Below are positions 13,426-24,032 of a stretch of DNA of 64,000 nucleotides, piece by piece. This stretch comes from Himantopus leucocephalus. Its lineage: Eukaryota; Chordata; Aves; Charadriiformes; Recurvirostridae. The notes beneath the pieces were generated by a model. The model had not been told where the DNA came from. It was given only the letters and a program-made list of their open reading frames with translations, and ran no database searches. The position numbers were made by a program, and so were the translations under genes. Numbering within the stretch: position 1 is the first letter of the stretch; every line of letters starts with the position of its first letter. The DNA lies in the NCBI GenBank assembly GCA_003993805.1, contig RSEF01000001.1:61852860-61916859 (forward strand), read 5' to 3'.

Positions 13426-13433
13426 CAACCTAC

Positions 13434-13567
13434 CCAGCCATGACAATGAAGAAATCCAGGCGGTTCCAGGTATCTCCAAGGTAACACTTCTTGCCAAAGA
13501 TCCCCAGAGCCACCATCTTTAAGACCATTTCCATGGCAAAGAAGATGAAGATTAAATCATCAAATAC
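13434..13567 (-). CDS. CACNA1I: Coding exon: domain I segments S2 to early S3 of Cav3.3
   Basis: This 134-bp exon encodes 44 codons plus two bases of a split glycine codon. It opens [20 protein letters not shown], the S2 helix, then has the cytoplasmic motif [15 protein letters not shown] and the start of S3 (LDFFIVMAG). The aromatic and glutamate of S2 (FFAMEM) and the aspartate of S3 (RLDFF) are, from family knowledge, the gating-charge transfer centre that stabilises S4 arginines. The acceptor is canonical (TTTCTGTTTGGCAG before GTATTTG at 13567). The donor is GCTGG/GTAGGT (intron from 13433 downward), phase 2. [13 protein letters not shown] separates Cav3.3 from Cav3.1 (FAFFAVEMVVKMV). 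Leucine after VFDD, where I recall phenylalanine in human, is the only notable change. The continuation of S3 and the S4 sensor is not in the window. Confidence 0.95.
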
Positions 13568-14557
13568 CTGCCAAACAGAAACCCAAGAGCACGTTTGATA
13601 ATTGTTCTCAGCCACGGACATAAGATAAATACAAATTTCAGTACTTCTGAAAATGAGTTAGAGGCAGGGCTGGAAAAGCTGCTTCCATAGCCTCACAGCT
13701 CCCTGATGCTTAAGGAAGCGGGAAAGAGCTTTTATGTTTTTTCCCCCATGAGTGAAGTAATTGATGTAGACTTAGAGACTCCTTACATGGACTTGAAAGG
13801 AGGTGTTGACTCAGCACCAGCAGGTCCAAACCTGGCCAGGGAAAGAAAAACCATCCTTCCAAGGTCTCCCTAGAGGGATTCCTCATCACCTCACTGCAAA
13901 TGGCTCAGCTGAGAACGTAGCGCAGCTTCATGCACAGCTCGGGCAGCACATACAAATCACAGATGGAGACTTCAGATATCTGAACGTTGCAGCCTCAGCA
14001 ACACTATAGATGACAACCTTTGCTGTCACCTTCTCTTTGGGGAAGCAGCAAGCACAGCTAGTGCATTCATTGGCTGGGTATACCCCTGGCCCTTCTTGGC
14101 ATGCCTTTTGTTTCTTACCTCTTTAGGCATCTTGAATGCCACTGTACCTGAGGACTCAGGAGTACCCTTGCTCCTCAACAGAGTAGCAAATGCATTGCAG
14201 GCTGCTATTCTCTCCTGCCTGGGTGCTATAACCTTAGTTATTTCTCCCTGGCTTACCTCTGAGCTGTGTATCTTTCAGGTATCTATGTCAGGAAACCCCT
14301 GCTTACACACAGGATCAGGAAGGTTAGCAACAGTTCTACATTGCATGGTTACAAGTAGCCTTTATTCATTATCTATCTCTCACTGCATTCCCCTCTTCAA
14401 AGCAAGCTCTTGCCATTTTACAACAGGATAGCTTACTGTCAGGGACATTCTTACAAACCTGTCTGGGAAGGTGCTGCCCACACGGTGAAGGAAATCATGT
14501 GTGAAAATTTGTGACTTAGACTGAGACACCATCACAACAAGAAGGAAGTCTGCTTAC
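13568..14557 (-). other. CACNA1I: Intron between the S1 and S2-S3 exons (990 bp, complete)
   Basis: This is a GT-AG, phase 0 intron with donor GTAAGC at the right end and acceptor CTGTTTGGCAG at the left. It carries no recognisable transposable element. On the + strand it includes a T6C5 homopolymer junction near 13737-13747. Short open frames here (68 and 111 codons, + strand) are antisense to the gene and show no domain. Confidence 0.9.
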
Positions 14558-14659
14558 CTGCAAGATTTTACACCTGTCAGAAAGGCAGTCCATATCCTCA
14601 CACGGCTGGTACATCCCCAGGGTAACGCAGTTTAACAAAATCACCATCATGCTGACACA
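14558..14659 (-). CDS. CACNA1I: Coding exon: domain I segment S1 and S1-S2 loop of Cav3.3
   Basis: This 102-bp exon encodes 34 residues, starting [20 protein letters not shown] and ending in SDRCKILQ. The hydrophobic stretch is transmembrane S1 of repeat I; the acidic, cysteine-containing part is the extracellular S1-S2 loop. The loop wording (QPCEDMDC, then RCKILQ) fits CACNA1I rather than CACNA1G or CACNA1H, which as I recall begin this loop RPCED. The donor is strong (TTGCAG/GTAAGC, intron at 14551-14557). The acceptor is placed after TTTGAG (14660-14665), because an in-frame TGA about 15 bases further upstream rules out the nearest upstream AGs. Both ends are phase 0, and the last codon joins directly to the next exon's VFDD, giving the family-typical ILQ-VFDD junction. 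By comparison with human this should be the second coding exon. Differences I recall from human Cav3.3 are conservative (Met for Leu in S1, Glu for Asp in the loop). Confidence 0.93.
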
Positions 14660-15186
14660 CTCAAACCAGGTGGAAAAGAGTCAAGGAAAACTTCTGTAAA
14701 AGTATCATGGCTGAGATAAGCTTGCTCTAGGCTTGGGGTGACAAAATAGGAAGATTAAGGGAAATAACAACTGCTGGTAGGCCAATTTATTACATTCTTA
14801 TGTTTTCCCCCCTCAGGTCCTCACTACTCCACTCCTTGATTAAGCCAAAAGTCTTTTGAAAAGGGGAAAGTAGAAGTAGCATAAAGGCCTAAGGTGCTTA
14901 TACAAGTCAAATCATTGCCGTAGTTAAACACACACTCACTCATCTCTCTCCTGTTGGTTTGCTGAGTCCCTTCCCTCATTGGTTTACTGAATCTTCCAAA
15001 TACATGGAAGAGACTTTTCATGGTGGTCTACACTCAAATGTAGCAGAGATCTTTATGATCTAGGGGTCTAAATCAAAACGGACAGAAGGATCTCTGTGTG
15101 ACCCTAGTGATTACTGCCCTTCTGGGAAGGGGATACAACACAAGGCTAGAAGCATCCCCCTTCCCTCCTGAGAGGAACTTGAAAAT

Positions 15187-15740
15187 AAAGAGTTGCCATA
15201 TTGGAACAGGTCAATGGTCCATCTAATCTGTTATTCTGCTTCCAGCAGTGACCCATGCTGGATAAAACCCCACAATGTGCCTAATTAAGTTATTCAGTAA
15301 CCATGGGGGGAAATTACGTTTCTGACCCCAGCTGGTGATCTGTTTATGCCCTAAAGCATGAGGATTGATAGCCCTTATAATTGTTTTCTCAGCTACACTG
15401 GTGTCCCTGCAGATGCTTTGCTTATTCATTTGAATCCTTTGTTGATAATCTTACTAAAATATCTGCTTCAATAATAGTTGGCAGCCGTGAGCTACATTGG
15501 CTAATTATACTTTACATTAAAAATTGTTTCCTCCTATTTATTTTTAATTTGCTGCCTTTTAATTTCATCAAGTGCCACTTCATTTATATATTACAGAAGA
15601 GAGTAAAAATGGTGTATTTGTGTGACCTTCTCTGTGCTCTCCACACCCTCTACCTGCCTTCTCTTTACCACGCCTCTTCTCCTGAAGGAGTCTTAAGACT
15701 TGATACGCACTTATCCAATAACTTGTTTACAGTATTTTAG
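15187..15740 (-). mobile_element. Ancient CR1/L3 LINE 3' region
   Basis: The left end (GCCATATTGGAACAGGTCAA, then TGGTCCATCTAATCTGTTATTC) is the reverse complement of the old amniote CR1/L3 tail, whose consensus reads roughly 'actgggctagatggaccattggtctgacc'. Further right, GAGCTACATTGGCTAATTAT followed by AAATTGTTTCCTCC resembles the antisense of the 'cacaattaacctgtggaactcattgccac' segment. It is heavily diverged. The right boundary is uncertain. Confidence 0.65.
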
Positions 15741-16259
15741 CTCTAAAAGTGGGCAGGTTTCTGTGATGTCTTTCCAGAGTTCACATTGCAAAGCAGTGAC
15801 ATAGATCTAATAAGAAAGGACCTCCAACCTCTGACAGAACCATCCTTTGTAAGTGTTTTAACACACTTCACAAACACGCCTGCTCAGTTTCCATTTTCAG
15901 ACAAAATTCTTTTTATTATTATTTAAAATAAGAGAGCCAAGAAATTATCTATTTAAAATACAACCCACAAAGCGCGCCCATTTTCAGTCCTTGCAGAACT
16001 GAATCCAAAATGGTGGCCTGTATCTCTGGTCACTTCTGAAAGACACTCAACATCTATGGTTTGTTCTGAGCAACTCTTCCACGCTCATTCTCTGACAGTG
16101 ATTCATGACTAACCCACACAATCTGATCCAGAACATTATTAATTCTCTTCTCCCCCACCTGGTTTTCAGTGAGCTACCTTCCATTGCAAAATCAGACAAG
16201 AACTGTGCCAATCACGCTATGAGGTGATTTCAAGAATGTGTTATCACTATCCCTCACTA

Positions 16260-16330
16260 AGTTAATCCCAAGTGCTGTACAAAGTAACACACAAAGATCC
16301 TGCTCTTGATGTAGGCTTCAAAACTGGAGG
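16260..16330 (-). mobile_element. Possible short MIR-type SINE remnant
   Basis: CCAAGTGCTGTACAAAGTAA followed by CACACAAAGATCCTGCTCTTG resembles the amniote MIR-like segment 'gcgctgtacaaacac...ggtccctgcccc'. Only about 70 bases are recognisable, so this could be coincidence. Confidence 0.35.
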
Positions 16331-16561
16331 CCTTTTCCGAGAGGAAAACACGAAGGGGGTAAGAATAAATTGTTTGCCCTCAGAGGTCTACACAACACGA
16401 CTTCAACTTCCCCCCTTTTTCTCTCTTACGCATTTTTTTCAATGACCTGATCCAAAGCCCAGGAAAGCAATTGGAGAGGTTTCCATTAGCTCCCACAGGC
16501 TTTTCAGGTAACACTGCAATTCTTTTCCAGACTTTTCAAAATCTGTTCAGCATCACCTTTC

Positions 16562-16960
16562 ACAGCATTACAGAACCACAGAATGGTTGAGGTTGAAAGA
16601 GGCCTCTGAAGGTCATCTTGTCCAACCTGCCTGCTCAAAGTAGCATCAGCTATAGCAGATTGCTTGGGGTCGCATCCAGTTGGGTTTTGAATATCTCCAA
16701 GAATGGAGGCACCAGAACCTCTCTGAGCAAACCGCTCCAGTATTTGACTATCTACACAATAAAAAAGTGTTTTCTTATGTTTAAATGGAATATCCCGTGT
16801 TTCAGGCTGTGCCCATTGCCTCTTGTCCTGTCAATGGGCACCACTTCGCAGAGTCTATCTGTCTCCTTTACTGCCCCCATCAGGTATTTATACACATAGA
16901 TAAGATCCTCCTGGGCCTTCTCTTCTCCAGGCTGAGCACTCTCAGCCTCTCCATTTTGTA
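16562..16960 (-). mobile_element. CR1 LINE 3' fragment
   Basis: It begins on the left with ACAGAACCACAGAATGGTTG, the reverse complement of a CR1 3' terminus, and continues with the antisense 3'-UTR/ORF2 end (TCATCTTGTCCAACCTGC, ending TTCTCTTCTCCAGGCTGAGC). It lies head to head with the + oriented CR1 that starts about 125 bp to the right. Between the two (16960-17085) the origin is unclear. Confidence 0.9.
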
Positions 16961-17084
16961 GCAGGCGCTTTGACAGCTACCGGAAAGGCAGTGACAGTGA
17001 AGCCCTGACAGAGGGATCACTGAGGACACTCTTCCAGGGGCCAAGAGCTTTGGTGTGGGCTGCAAAAGTCCCTCTTGCTGGGCA

Positions 17085-17880
17085 CAAGTCAGGAGAGGTA
17101 CAGACAGAGCCAGTGCTTCGAACAGCCCTGGATGAAATTAATACATGAAAACCTCATGAGGTTCAATAAGGCCAAGTCCTGCACATGGGTCAGGGCAACT
17201 CCTGGTATCAATACAGGCTGGGGGGATGAAGGGATTGAGATCAGCCCTGCCAAGAAGGACTTGAGGGTACTGGTGGATGAAAAGCTGGACACAAGCCAGC
17301 CAACTGTATCCTGGGCTGCATCAAAAGAAGCATGGCCAGAAGGGTGAGGGAGGTGATTCTCCCCCTCTACTCTGGCTCTGATGGGACCCCACCTGGAGTA
17401 CCACATCCAGCTCTGGAGCCCTCAGCACAGGAAAGACGTGGACCTGTTGGACTGAGTCCAGAGGAGGGCCACAAAAATGATCAGATGGATGGGAAACCTG
17501 TCCTGTGAAGAAAGGCTGAGAGAGTTGGGGTTATTCAGCCTGGAGAAGAGAAGGCTCTGGGGAGACCTTGTTGCGGCCTTTCAGTACTTAAAGGGGGCTT
17601 ATAAGAAAGACGGGAACAAACCTTTTAGCAGGGCCCATTGCTATAGGACAAGGGGTAATGGTTTTAAACAAAAAGATGGTAGATTTAGGCTAGATATAAG
17701 GAAGAAATTTTTTACAATGAGAGTGGTGAAACACGGGCACAGGTTGCCCAGAGAGGTGGTAGATGCCCCATCCCTGGAAACCTTCAAGGTCAAGTTGGTC
17801 AGGGCTCTGAGCAACCTGATCCATTTGAAGAAGTCCCTGCCCATTGCAAGGAGGTTGGACTAGATGGTCTTTAAAGATAT
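17085..17880 (+). mobile_element. CR1 LINE 3' fragment with partly open ORF2 end
   Basis: This covers the C-terminal part of the CR1 reverse transcriptase and most of the following region. A 128-codon open frame (17477-17863) reads [19 protein letters not shown], then [26 protein letters not shown] and [14 protein letters not shown], a close match to the usual CR1 ORF2 end. Upstream the frame shifts: GWGDEGIEISPAKKDLRVLV is in one frame, and 'ILGCIKRSMA' continues in another. The copy stops near GACTAGATGGTCTTTAAAG and lacks the final ATTCTATG repeats. It is non-autonomous, as it lacks the endonuclease and most of the reverse transcriptase. Confidence 0.92.
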
Positions 17881-17884
17881 GAAA

Positions 17885-18579
17885 ATGAAAAGCAGAAATT
17901 GTTTTAAAAGCCAGGTTTCTTTCTTCACCAAACATCCAGAAAACATGTCACGAGAGACTCAGAGGCAGGGAGTACTCTCTGACTGCAGCCAAACTCAGGG
18001 AATTCTGGTAAAGGGGCTAAAAGTCAGGGGTTTATTTCATACGCATCTACACTTTTGGGCACATGCTTCAGCAGCAGCAACACGTTGGTGGTTGGGATGC
18101 TTCTGTGGTCCCCCTTTACTCCTCTCGCTCCCCTTGTGGTGCCCCCCCAGGCCACGCAGACCATGGCAGGGTACCTTTGGGCATCTGGTCAGACCCTAAA
18201 GCATAAATCTTAGCCAGCCGCGGCAAGCACTCCCCAAAACATTGCGATTTGGGACAGATGCACTGGGCCCTGATCTTTTTTACTCAAAAAGCTGTTGAGT
18301 GGCTGCACTCAATTCCTCCTCCTCTGCTTTTTGGATACCAGCTGCCTGAAAGTTTGCCAGTGTTGTCCAGGCTTCCCGAGGACGCTGCTGAATTACTGGC
18401 TGCTCCCGGGCTATTAAAGGGGCATTAGAAAAAGCTTTCCTCCTGCCGCCCCGTGGTTTTCTTTTCAGAGCAGGCAGGGACCCTGAAAAGGCACGTCCAA
18501 CCTGCGGCAGAGAGGAAGAAAGTGCGAGGAGAGAATCAGAGAATCTCCTGCCCTGAGCCGGGAGGGGTTGCTCCCTGCT
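17885..18579. other. Intron, nothing recognised
   Basis: No exon, RNA gene or repeat family was recognised. The sequence is moderately GC-rich on the right side. Confidence 0.4.
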
Positions 18580-18870
18580 TGGGTCGGTGGAGGGGGTAAT
18601 TAGAAGTACCTGCTGCCTTCAATGTGTCACCGCTGTCAACCACAGCAACTGCCTCCCGTCACCACGGCAACAGCCTGCAGCCAGGTTTATCATCTTTCTT
18701 TCGGTGATGCCTCCCCCTCCCGGCATCCTTCACCCCCTCCTTTTCCGTGTGCCTGAGCCTGTAATTAATTTCAGCTGCTGACAAAGCCAGTCTTCACAAT
18801 CTGCATCATTCAGTCAGAAGTTTCATTGCTAATTAACTTCTTTCAAAGTTCAAATCTCCTAATTACAAGC
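18580..18870. promoter_or_regulatory. Candidate intronic regulatory block with X-box motifs
   Basis: It contains a perfect match to the X-box consensus bound by RFX factors, GTCACCACGGCAAC at 18658-18671 (GTNRCC, two bases, RGYAAC). A second site with one mismatch, GTCAACCACAGCAAC, is at 18635-18649, and a further half site GTCACC is at 18626-18631. To the right are CCTGTAATTAATTTCAGCTG and GCTAATTAACTT, homeodomain-type words. It is about 4 kb upstream of the S1 exon in the sense of transcription. The motif match is seen in the sequence; binding and function are inferred. Confidence 0.45.
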
Positions 18871-21237
18871 GAACCCATGCTTATGCTCTCCTCCCCTGCC
18901 CCGGCCCTTCCTCAATTCTGCTCTCCCTTCCCATGGCCCCACTCCCAACACCTTTCCCAGGGAGGTCTAGGGCTTCTGACAGGTTTTGGAAACTAAAAGG
19001 AGACCCAAGCCTTTCTGACCAGGGCCACCTCCTCTCTTTTGGCCTCCACAAGATGCTTAAGAAGAAGGTACCAGAAAACCCACAGCAATCCACTATGTAA
19101 TAACTTGCCCTTAAAGGGAGGCTTTTCCCTAACAGTGACAGTTCACAGGTGATTCAAGCCCTTGAGGATAAAGGGGGCACGGTGCTCATTTGAAAAAGGA
19201 AAAACAGCAAAGGAGAAAGGTTTCCTGACTCCTTTAACCATGGGCTGTTCTCATTAACCACATAACTGTCTCCTCCTTCTCTAAGTCCTGTTCAGCTCTT
19301 GGCTTCAGCACCGTCTTGTGGCATCAAGATCCATATCTAGGTTAATTATATTTTGCCTAAAACACATTTCCTTGTACTGGTTCTATGGCTGGTGCCTGCC
19401 TATGGCAGCAACACTTCGTTTTACTGATGCATCACCTCCTTGTCCCTCCACACCCCAAACAGGGTGATCCAGCTGCTGTCTGAAGGCAGTCACCACATAT
19501 CCATTGACCCTCCACCATGTCTTCCAATGGACAGGGCAATTCTGGGATGGGGAGAGAATTAAGGGGGATGGTGCATCAGCAGCACACACCAGGAGAGAAA
19601 CATCATCTACCCCAAACCATCTGGGATGGAATCAGTGCTGAAAGCCACAAGTTACCGGTCAGTTAAGGAGATGTGCAGGTATTTCTGGGAGTTGGACATG
19701 TGGTGGTAGTGCTTGATAACATGACTATGCATAATGTGAGATAATGTAAGAAGTGGGTAACGGGATACAGGCAAAGCTGTTGGGCTCAATTCCTGAATGA
19801 AAAATAGGAGCAGCAAGGTACGCTGTATTGGAGCTGTAAATAGCTTGCACTTGGAAAACTGGGTACCACTTAATGTTCTTGGGATTGGCCTCACTCTCTC
19901 CTTTTTGTCACTAACAGAAATACAGCAGAGCAAAACAAAACAATACTTTGGGGGTCTTCTCTCCTCTTCCTCCATCATCTGCTGAAGAATAAGTGTACAC
20001 CAGGCACAAAGATCTCCCCAGTGGCTGGTGCTCCTAACAGCACAGAAAATATATAAGCTTTATAAGTGTGTGAATTCCTCAGTCTTTCCTGTTGCCATCT
20101 CCAAACCACTCCTAGGGTACACCTTGTGCCAGTTCAGGTCTTGAATATCTCAGACATCTTTAACCTGCCGTAAGTAGAAACACTTGGCTACAAAGCACTT
20201 ACAGCAAGGGAAAAAAGCCAACCCTGCGGTGTGGCTAGTCATGGTAGCACCTGTTCCTGCCCCAAACCAGAGAGAAGAGCTTGCAATAGTAGAACAGTTC
20301 AGCGACTGAACTGGAAACATGGACCCCCATGCAGTGCATCCCAACCACCAGCCACCCCCACACACAACTCCTCCTGGCCTCACACCTCTGAGCCACTGCC
20401 AGACAGGCACAGCTGCGGACACCCTGCAGATGAAATCACATTTGCATGATCACTCCTCTCTGCCTTCCCTTTGGGCTCCTCTCCACCTCCCTCTCATCTC
20501 ACCATGCTTCCCACCAGCTAAATGGCTGCACCCTGTGATTCCAGTTTGCGGTGATTGCATTTTCTTTCCCTCCTTTTGAAATAGGCTAAGGACAGTGCTG
20601 TGTTCCTTCCCTACTTTCCTCCACTGCTTTGTGACCCTCCTGCAAGAAGCCAGTAGGATGCTGTAACTGCAGTAGGACAGTTAATATTTCATTTATAATG
20701 GAAGGAGTGATTTGTGTTGCGAAGGTCAGAGAAACAAGGAGCTCCAGGGAAAGAAGTGCTTATTTTCTCTCCCTCATTGCTGTTGGCTTTTGCAGATGCC
20801 CTCACAGGTGAGTCTCATTTTTTCCCCCCTCTCACTTTTTTCTTATCACTACTCACTCTTTTTTTTTCCTCTCCTATGCTGATGCATAGGAGTTTCATGG
20901 TCTTTTTCTACAAAACAGGCTGACAGGAGCAACAGGATTCTTCGTCTTCAGCCTCAATCTGCTAAGCTAACCCACTAGAAATTGAATGTAACACCCGATA
21001 TTCACTCAAAGGAAAATATATCTCAGAATGTGTTTGTGTTCAAATAGATCAAAACAATCAAAACATTTCTCAGAACAAAAAGCTTTAGAAATCCTGTTTT
21101 GGAAAGGCAGAAACATTTCTTCTCTGTCTTCTTTAGTGCAAAGAAATATTTCAATGTTACAAAAAAAGGTTGTGGCTTTTTGACCTTAGAACACTCTTTT
21201 TTTGAGTTCTGAGTCAATTTGAAATTAAATGCCAACA

Positions 21238-21257
21238 CCCAGCATTGCAATGCTGGG
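21238..21257. repeat. 20-bp perfect palindrome
   Basis: CCCAGCATTGCAATGCTGGG equals its own reverse complement over all 20 bases. Flanking bases do not extend it. Confidence 0.97.
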
Positions 21258-24017
21258 ATTTTGTAGTGGCCAAGCCACAGAGGACAAGTTAATGAAGCTT
21301 TTTTACAAGCCCTCAATGTTGACGTGCTCTAGGTTTTCCCATGTCATGTAATCTCTTGTACGTATTTGCTTTCATCACATCATCATTTATACACTCTTCC
21401 AACGACAGAGGAGCACCTGAACTTTAGACAGCTGACACATGCACTGCTAAGGTCTTCAAGACTTTGACAATATTGATGCTAAGGAAAGGACTGCAACACT
21501 GCCAAACATGGCAGGACTGTTACCTTGATTTGAGAGGCACTAGGGAAGACTTACATGACTTGTGATGGTGTTACTGGAAGGCTTGACAACAAGCTACAGA
21601 AGAGGAAGGCAGTAGAGAGATTTTAAATGCTTGGCAATACTTCTTTGTTTCTGCCCTTTTGAAGGGACTTTTCATCAAGAACATATTTATTAGAAAAGAA
21701 AAAGACTCTGTCATATCCATATTAAATCAGACAAACACCAACAAAAAGCACCATAGGTCACCCTTTCTGGTCGGTGTAACTTCTCAGAACCGCTCAGAAA
21801 GCGGGTCTTGTACCAGGCCACACAGGCTCCTGGCTGCATAGCTCAAATTCAGATTTAGCTTAGAGACTAATGAGAACTAAGTCAGTTGTATCTCATACAC
21901 CATATCATATTCCCCTGGGGAGTTAGGTGAGAATTGAAGACTGCATTTGGAAAGTTGTTGTTTGGGGCTTGGTTTGTTGGTTGGGGTTTTTTTTCATTAC
22001 AGAAACAAAACAAAGCAAATATCTCATTTCTTAAAACTCCTTCCATAATGATTTATTCAGACCTACTAAGTGTGTCCATTAAACTCTCAAGTCCAGCAAA
22101 ACCAAAACTAATAGAAAGAAATTTAACCTCTGGCAGGAAAAATCTACAATGGAGATTAAGAAGGAATCTGCAGAGCAAATAGACAGATGTACTAATGCAA
22201 TGAGATGAGTCTTCAGATATTCCAGAAATAGGAAGCCAACAAGAGCGCTCTGACCTAACGTGGGGCCTTCACAGGACCCCTAATCAAATGTGAGGCTGCA
22301 GAGATAAAGAAAGGCTTCTTTATGATGCTCTTCACAACAAAGACCATGGGAGAGTCCATCGGTCCTAAAGCCAGAGCAAGTTATGCCAAGAATTCTGGCT
22401 GGCTGTCACACCACCTGGATGGATATACATTGATCTTCTAAAGCAACCTGGTATTTTCTTCAGAAAGGTGTGCAGACCCCACTGCTAATTATTCAAATAT
22501 CTCACATATACCATGCGTCTTCATCAATGCTGCTACACTGCCCTACTGTTAATGATTACCTCCTGCCTGTAGCAGCTGGACCTCAGAGCTTCTCTACTGA
22601 AAATGACCCACCTCCAAATTGCATCTAGCTTTCAGGGTGCAACAGCGCATCTGTTTAACAATGTGTAACATTCCTACAAAGATGATTACTATAGGAATAA
22701 TGGAAAAAATATAGTATCTAGAAAAAAAACACCCAAAAATCTTTTTTTAGGTCAGAAGAAAGTAATTACCCAAATTTAAGCTCAAGTAGGGTATTAGAGG
22801 TAATGACTGTTCCTGAAGAAAGAGCTTTTTAATATCCTCAGATGGCTGCGACTGTGGCTGCATGCCTTACTTGCCAGCAAAGCAATACTCCACCATGCTG
22901 TGGGATCAGTTCAGGACTGACTTGAGGAATCACACCTCCTGCTGACTCCCAAATGGTGCCTCCTGCAGCATTCTGGCTCTGCCTTGGCGATCGCCATCCA
23001 AAATCTGACCTGGCTTCACATTAGGAGCTTCAACAAGGTCACAGCATGAGGTGATAGGACTGCAGCTTGGAACATTATTGTGCTATAAGACAGTTGAAAA
23101 TTTTGCTCTAAAAGCTCATAGTCAAAGTGGCAGGCTCAGCAGCTGCTTCCTGCTGCAGCTGGAACTGTAGGGGTAACAGACATCAGGGAAGGACCACCAG
23201 AGGAAAACCCCTGAACGAAAAAACTGGGATCCAAACTGTAAAGCTCTTACTGCTTATTGAGATTTCACTTTGTGGAGACAATTTCCTACTGACATCAGTG
23301 GCAAAGTAGGGATCTTAGAGTTAGCCTTTATTTTTGCACTCAGTTGGACCTCTGCTCTGGAGAAGACCTGAACTTGGCAGGCCAAGGCAGGAAGGCATTT
23401 GCAGCCCAGGAATGATTTGAATTAGAAATGTGCTCCAGAGTAACAATATATGAATTTGAACTGAGCAGCTAAATGCTCTGATACAGAGCTCGCATCACGC
23501 ATGACCCCAGGAAGCAAGACCACCAGTCAGAGAGGCTGGTGGAGTCACCATTCTCAAACCAGAGCATGACCCACAGTGGGGTTTTCTTGCTGGGTTTTTG
23601 TCTGATTTAATCTGGATGTGGTCAAGCTTACTTGGTGGAAATTTCTTTCCAAAGTGTAAAAAAACACAAAGTGCTTTGCAAGAAAAATCAAAATCTCTCC
23701 GATTCCTCCCTCTCTGCTTCTGTGCTTCATAGCCCCACCTTCCAGAAACACCAAAGTTGTCTAAATTTTCCCCAGCACCTTTCAAACTGATGTAACAGTC
23801 TTGCCATGTTTGGCAGTACACAGTTCCTTCTTTGGCCTTCATGTCATGATAGGTTTGAATGGGAACCTTTATCTTGGGTGGGTGCACTAGACTTATCCAC
23901 CAGATAAATATAGCACTATAGTATCGGTGGAGGGCGGGACTAAACTTCAAGAAAGGGAGAAGGAAAGAACTAGTGATGATGGATTTGTGAGGGCAGGGAA
24001 AGCAAGAGAAGTAAAAT

Positions 24018-24032
24018 AAAAAAAAAAAAAAA
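24018..24032 (+). repeat. A15 homopolymer
   Basis: This is a run of 15 adenines followed by a purine-rich stretch. No retroposed gene is recognisable upstream of it. Confidence 0.9.

Larger units (their letters stand above)
1..13433 (-). other. CACNA1I: Downstream intron (partial, at least 13.4 kb)
   Basis: This follows the phase 2 donor of the S2-S3 exon. The next exon should complete S3 and encode S4 with its regularly spaced arginines; nothing of that kind was seen on the minus strand down to position 1. The intron contains a nested pair of LINE remnants (6370-9240), a polypyrimidine tract and several low-complexity runs. Confidence 0.75.

Noticed and set aside
18001..18240. Possible solo LTR
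   Set aside because: No paired TG...CA ends, polyadenylation signal set or flanking duplication could be established.
23495..23950. 151-codon minus-strand frame in the sense of the channel gene
   Set aside because: There is no channel motif and no convincing splice sites at its ends. It looks like chance.
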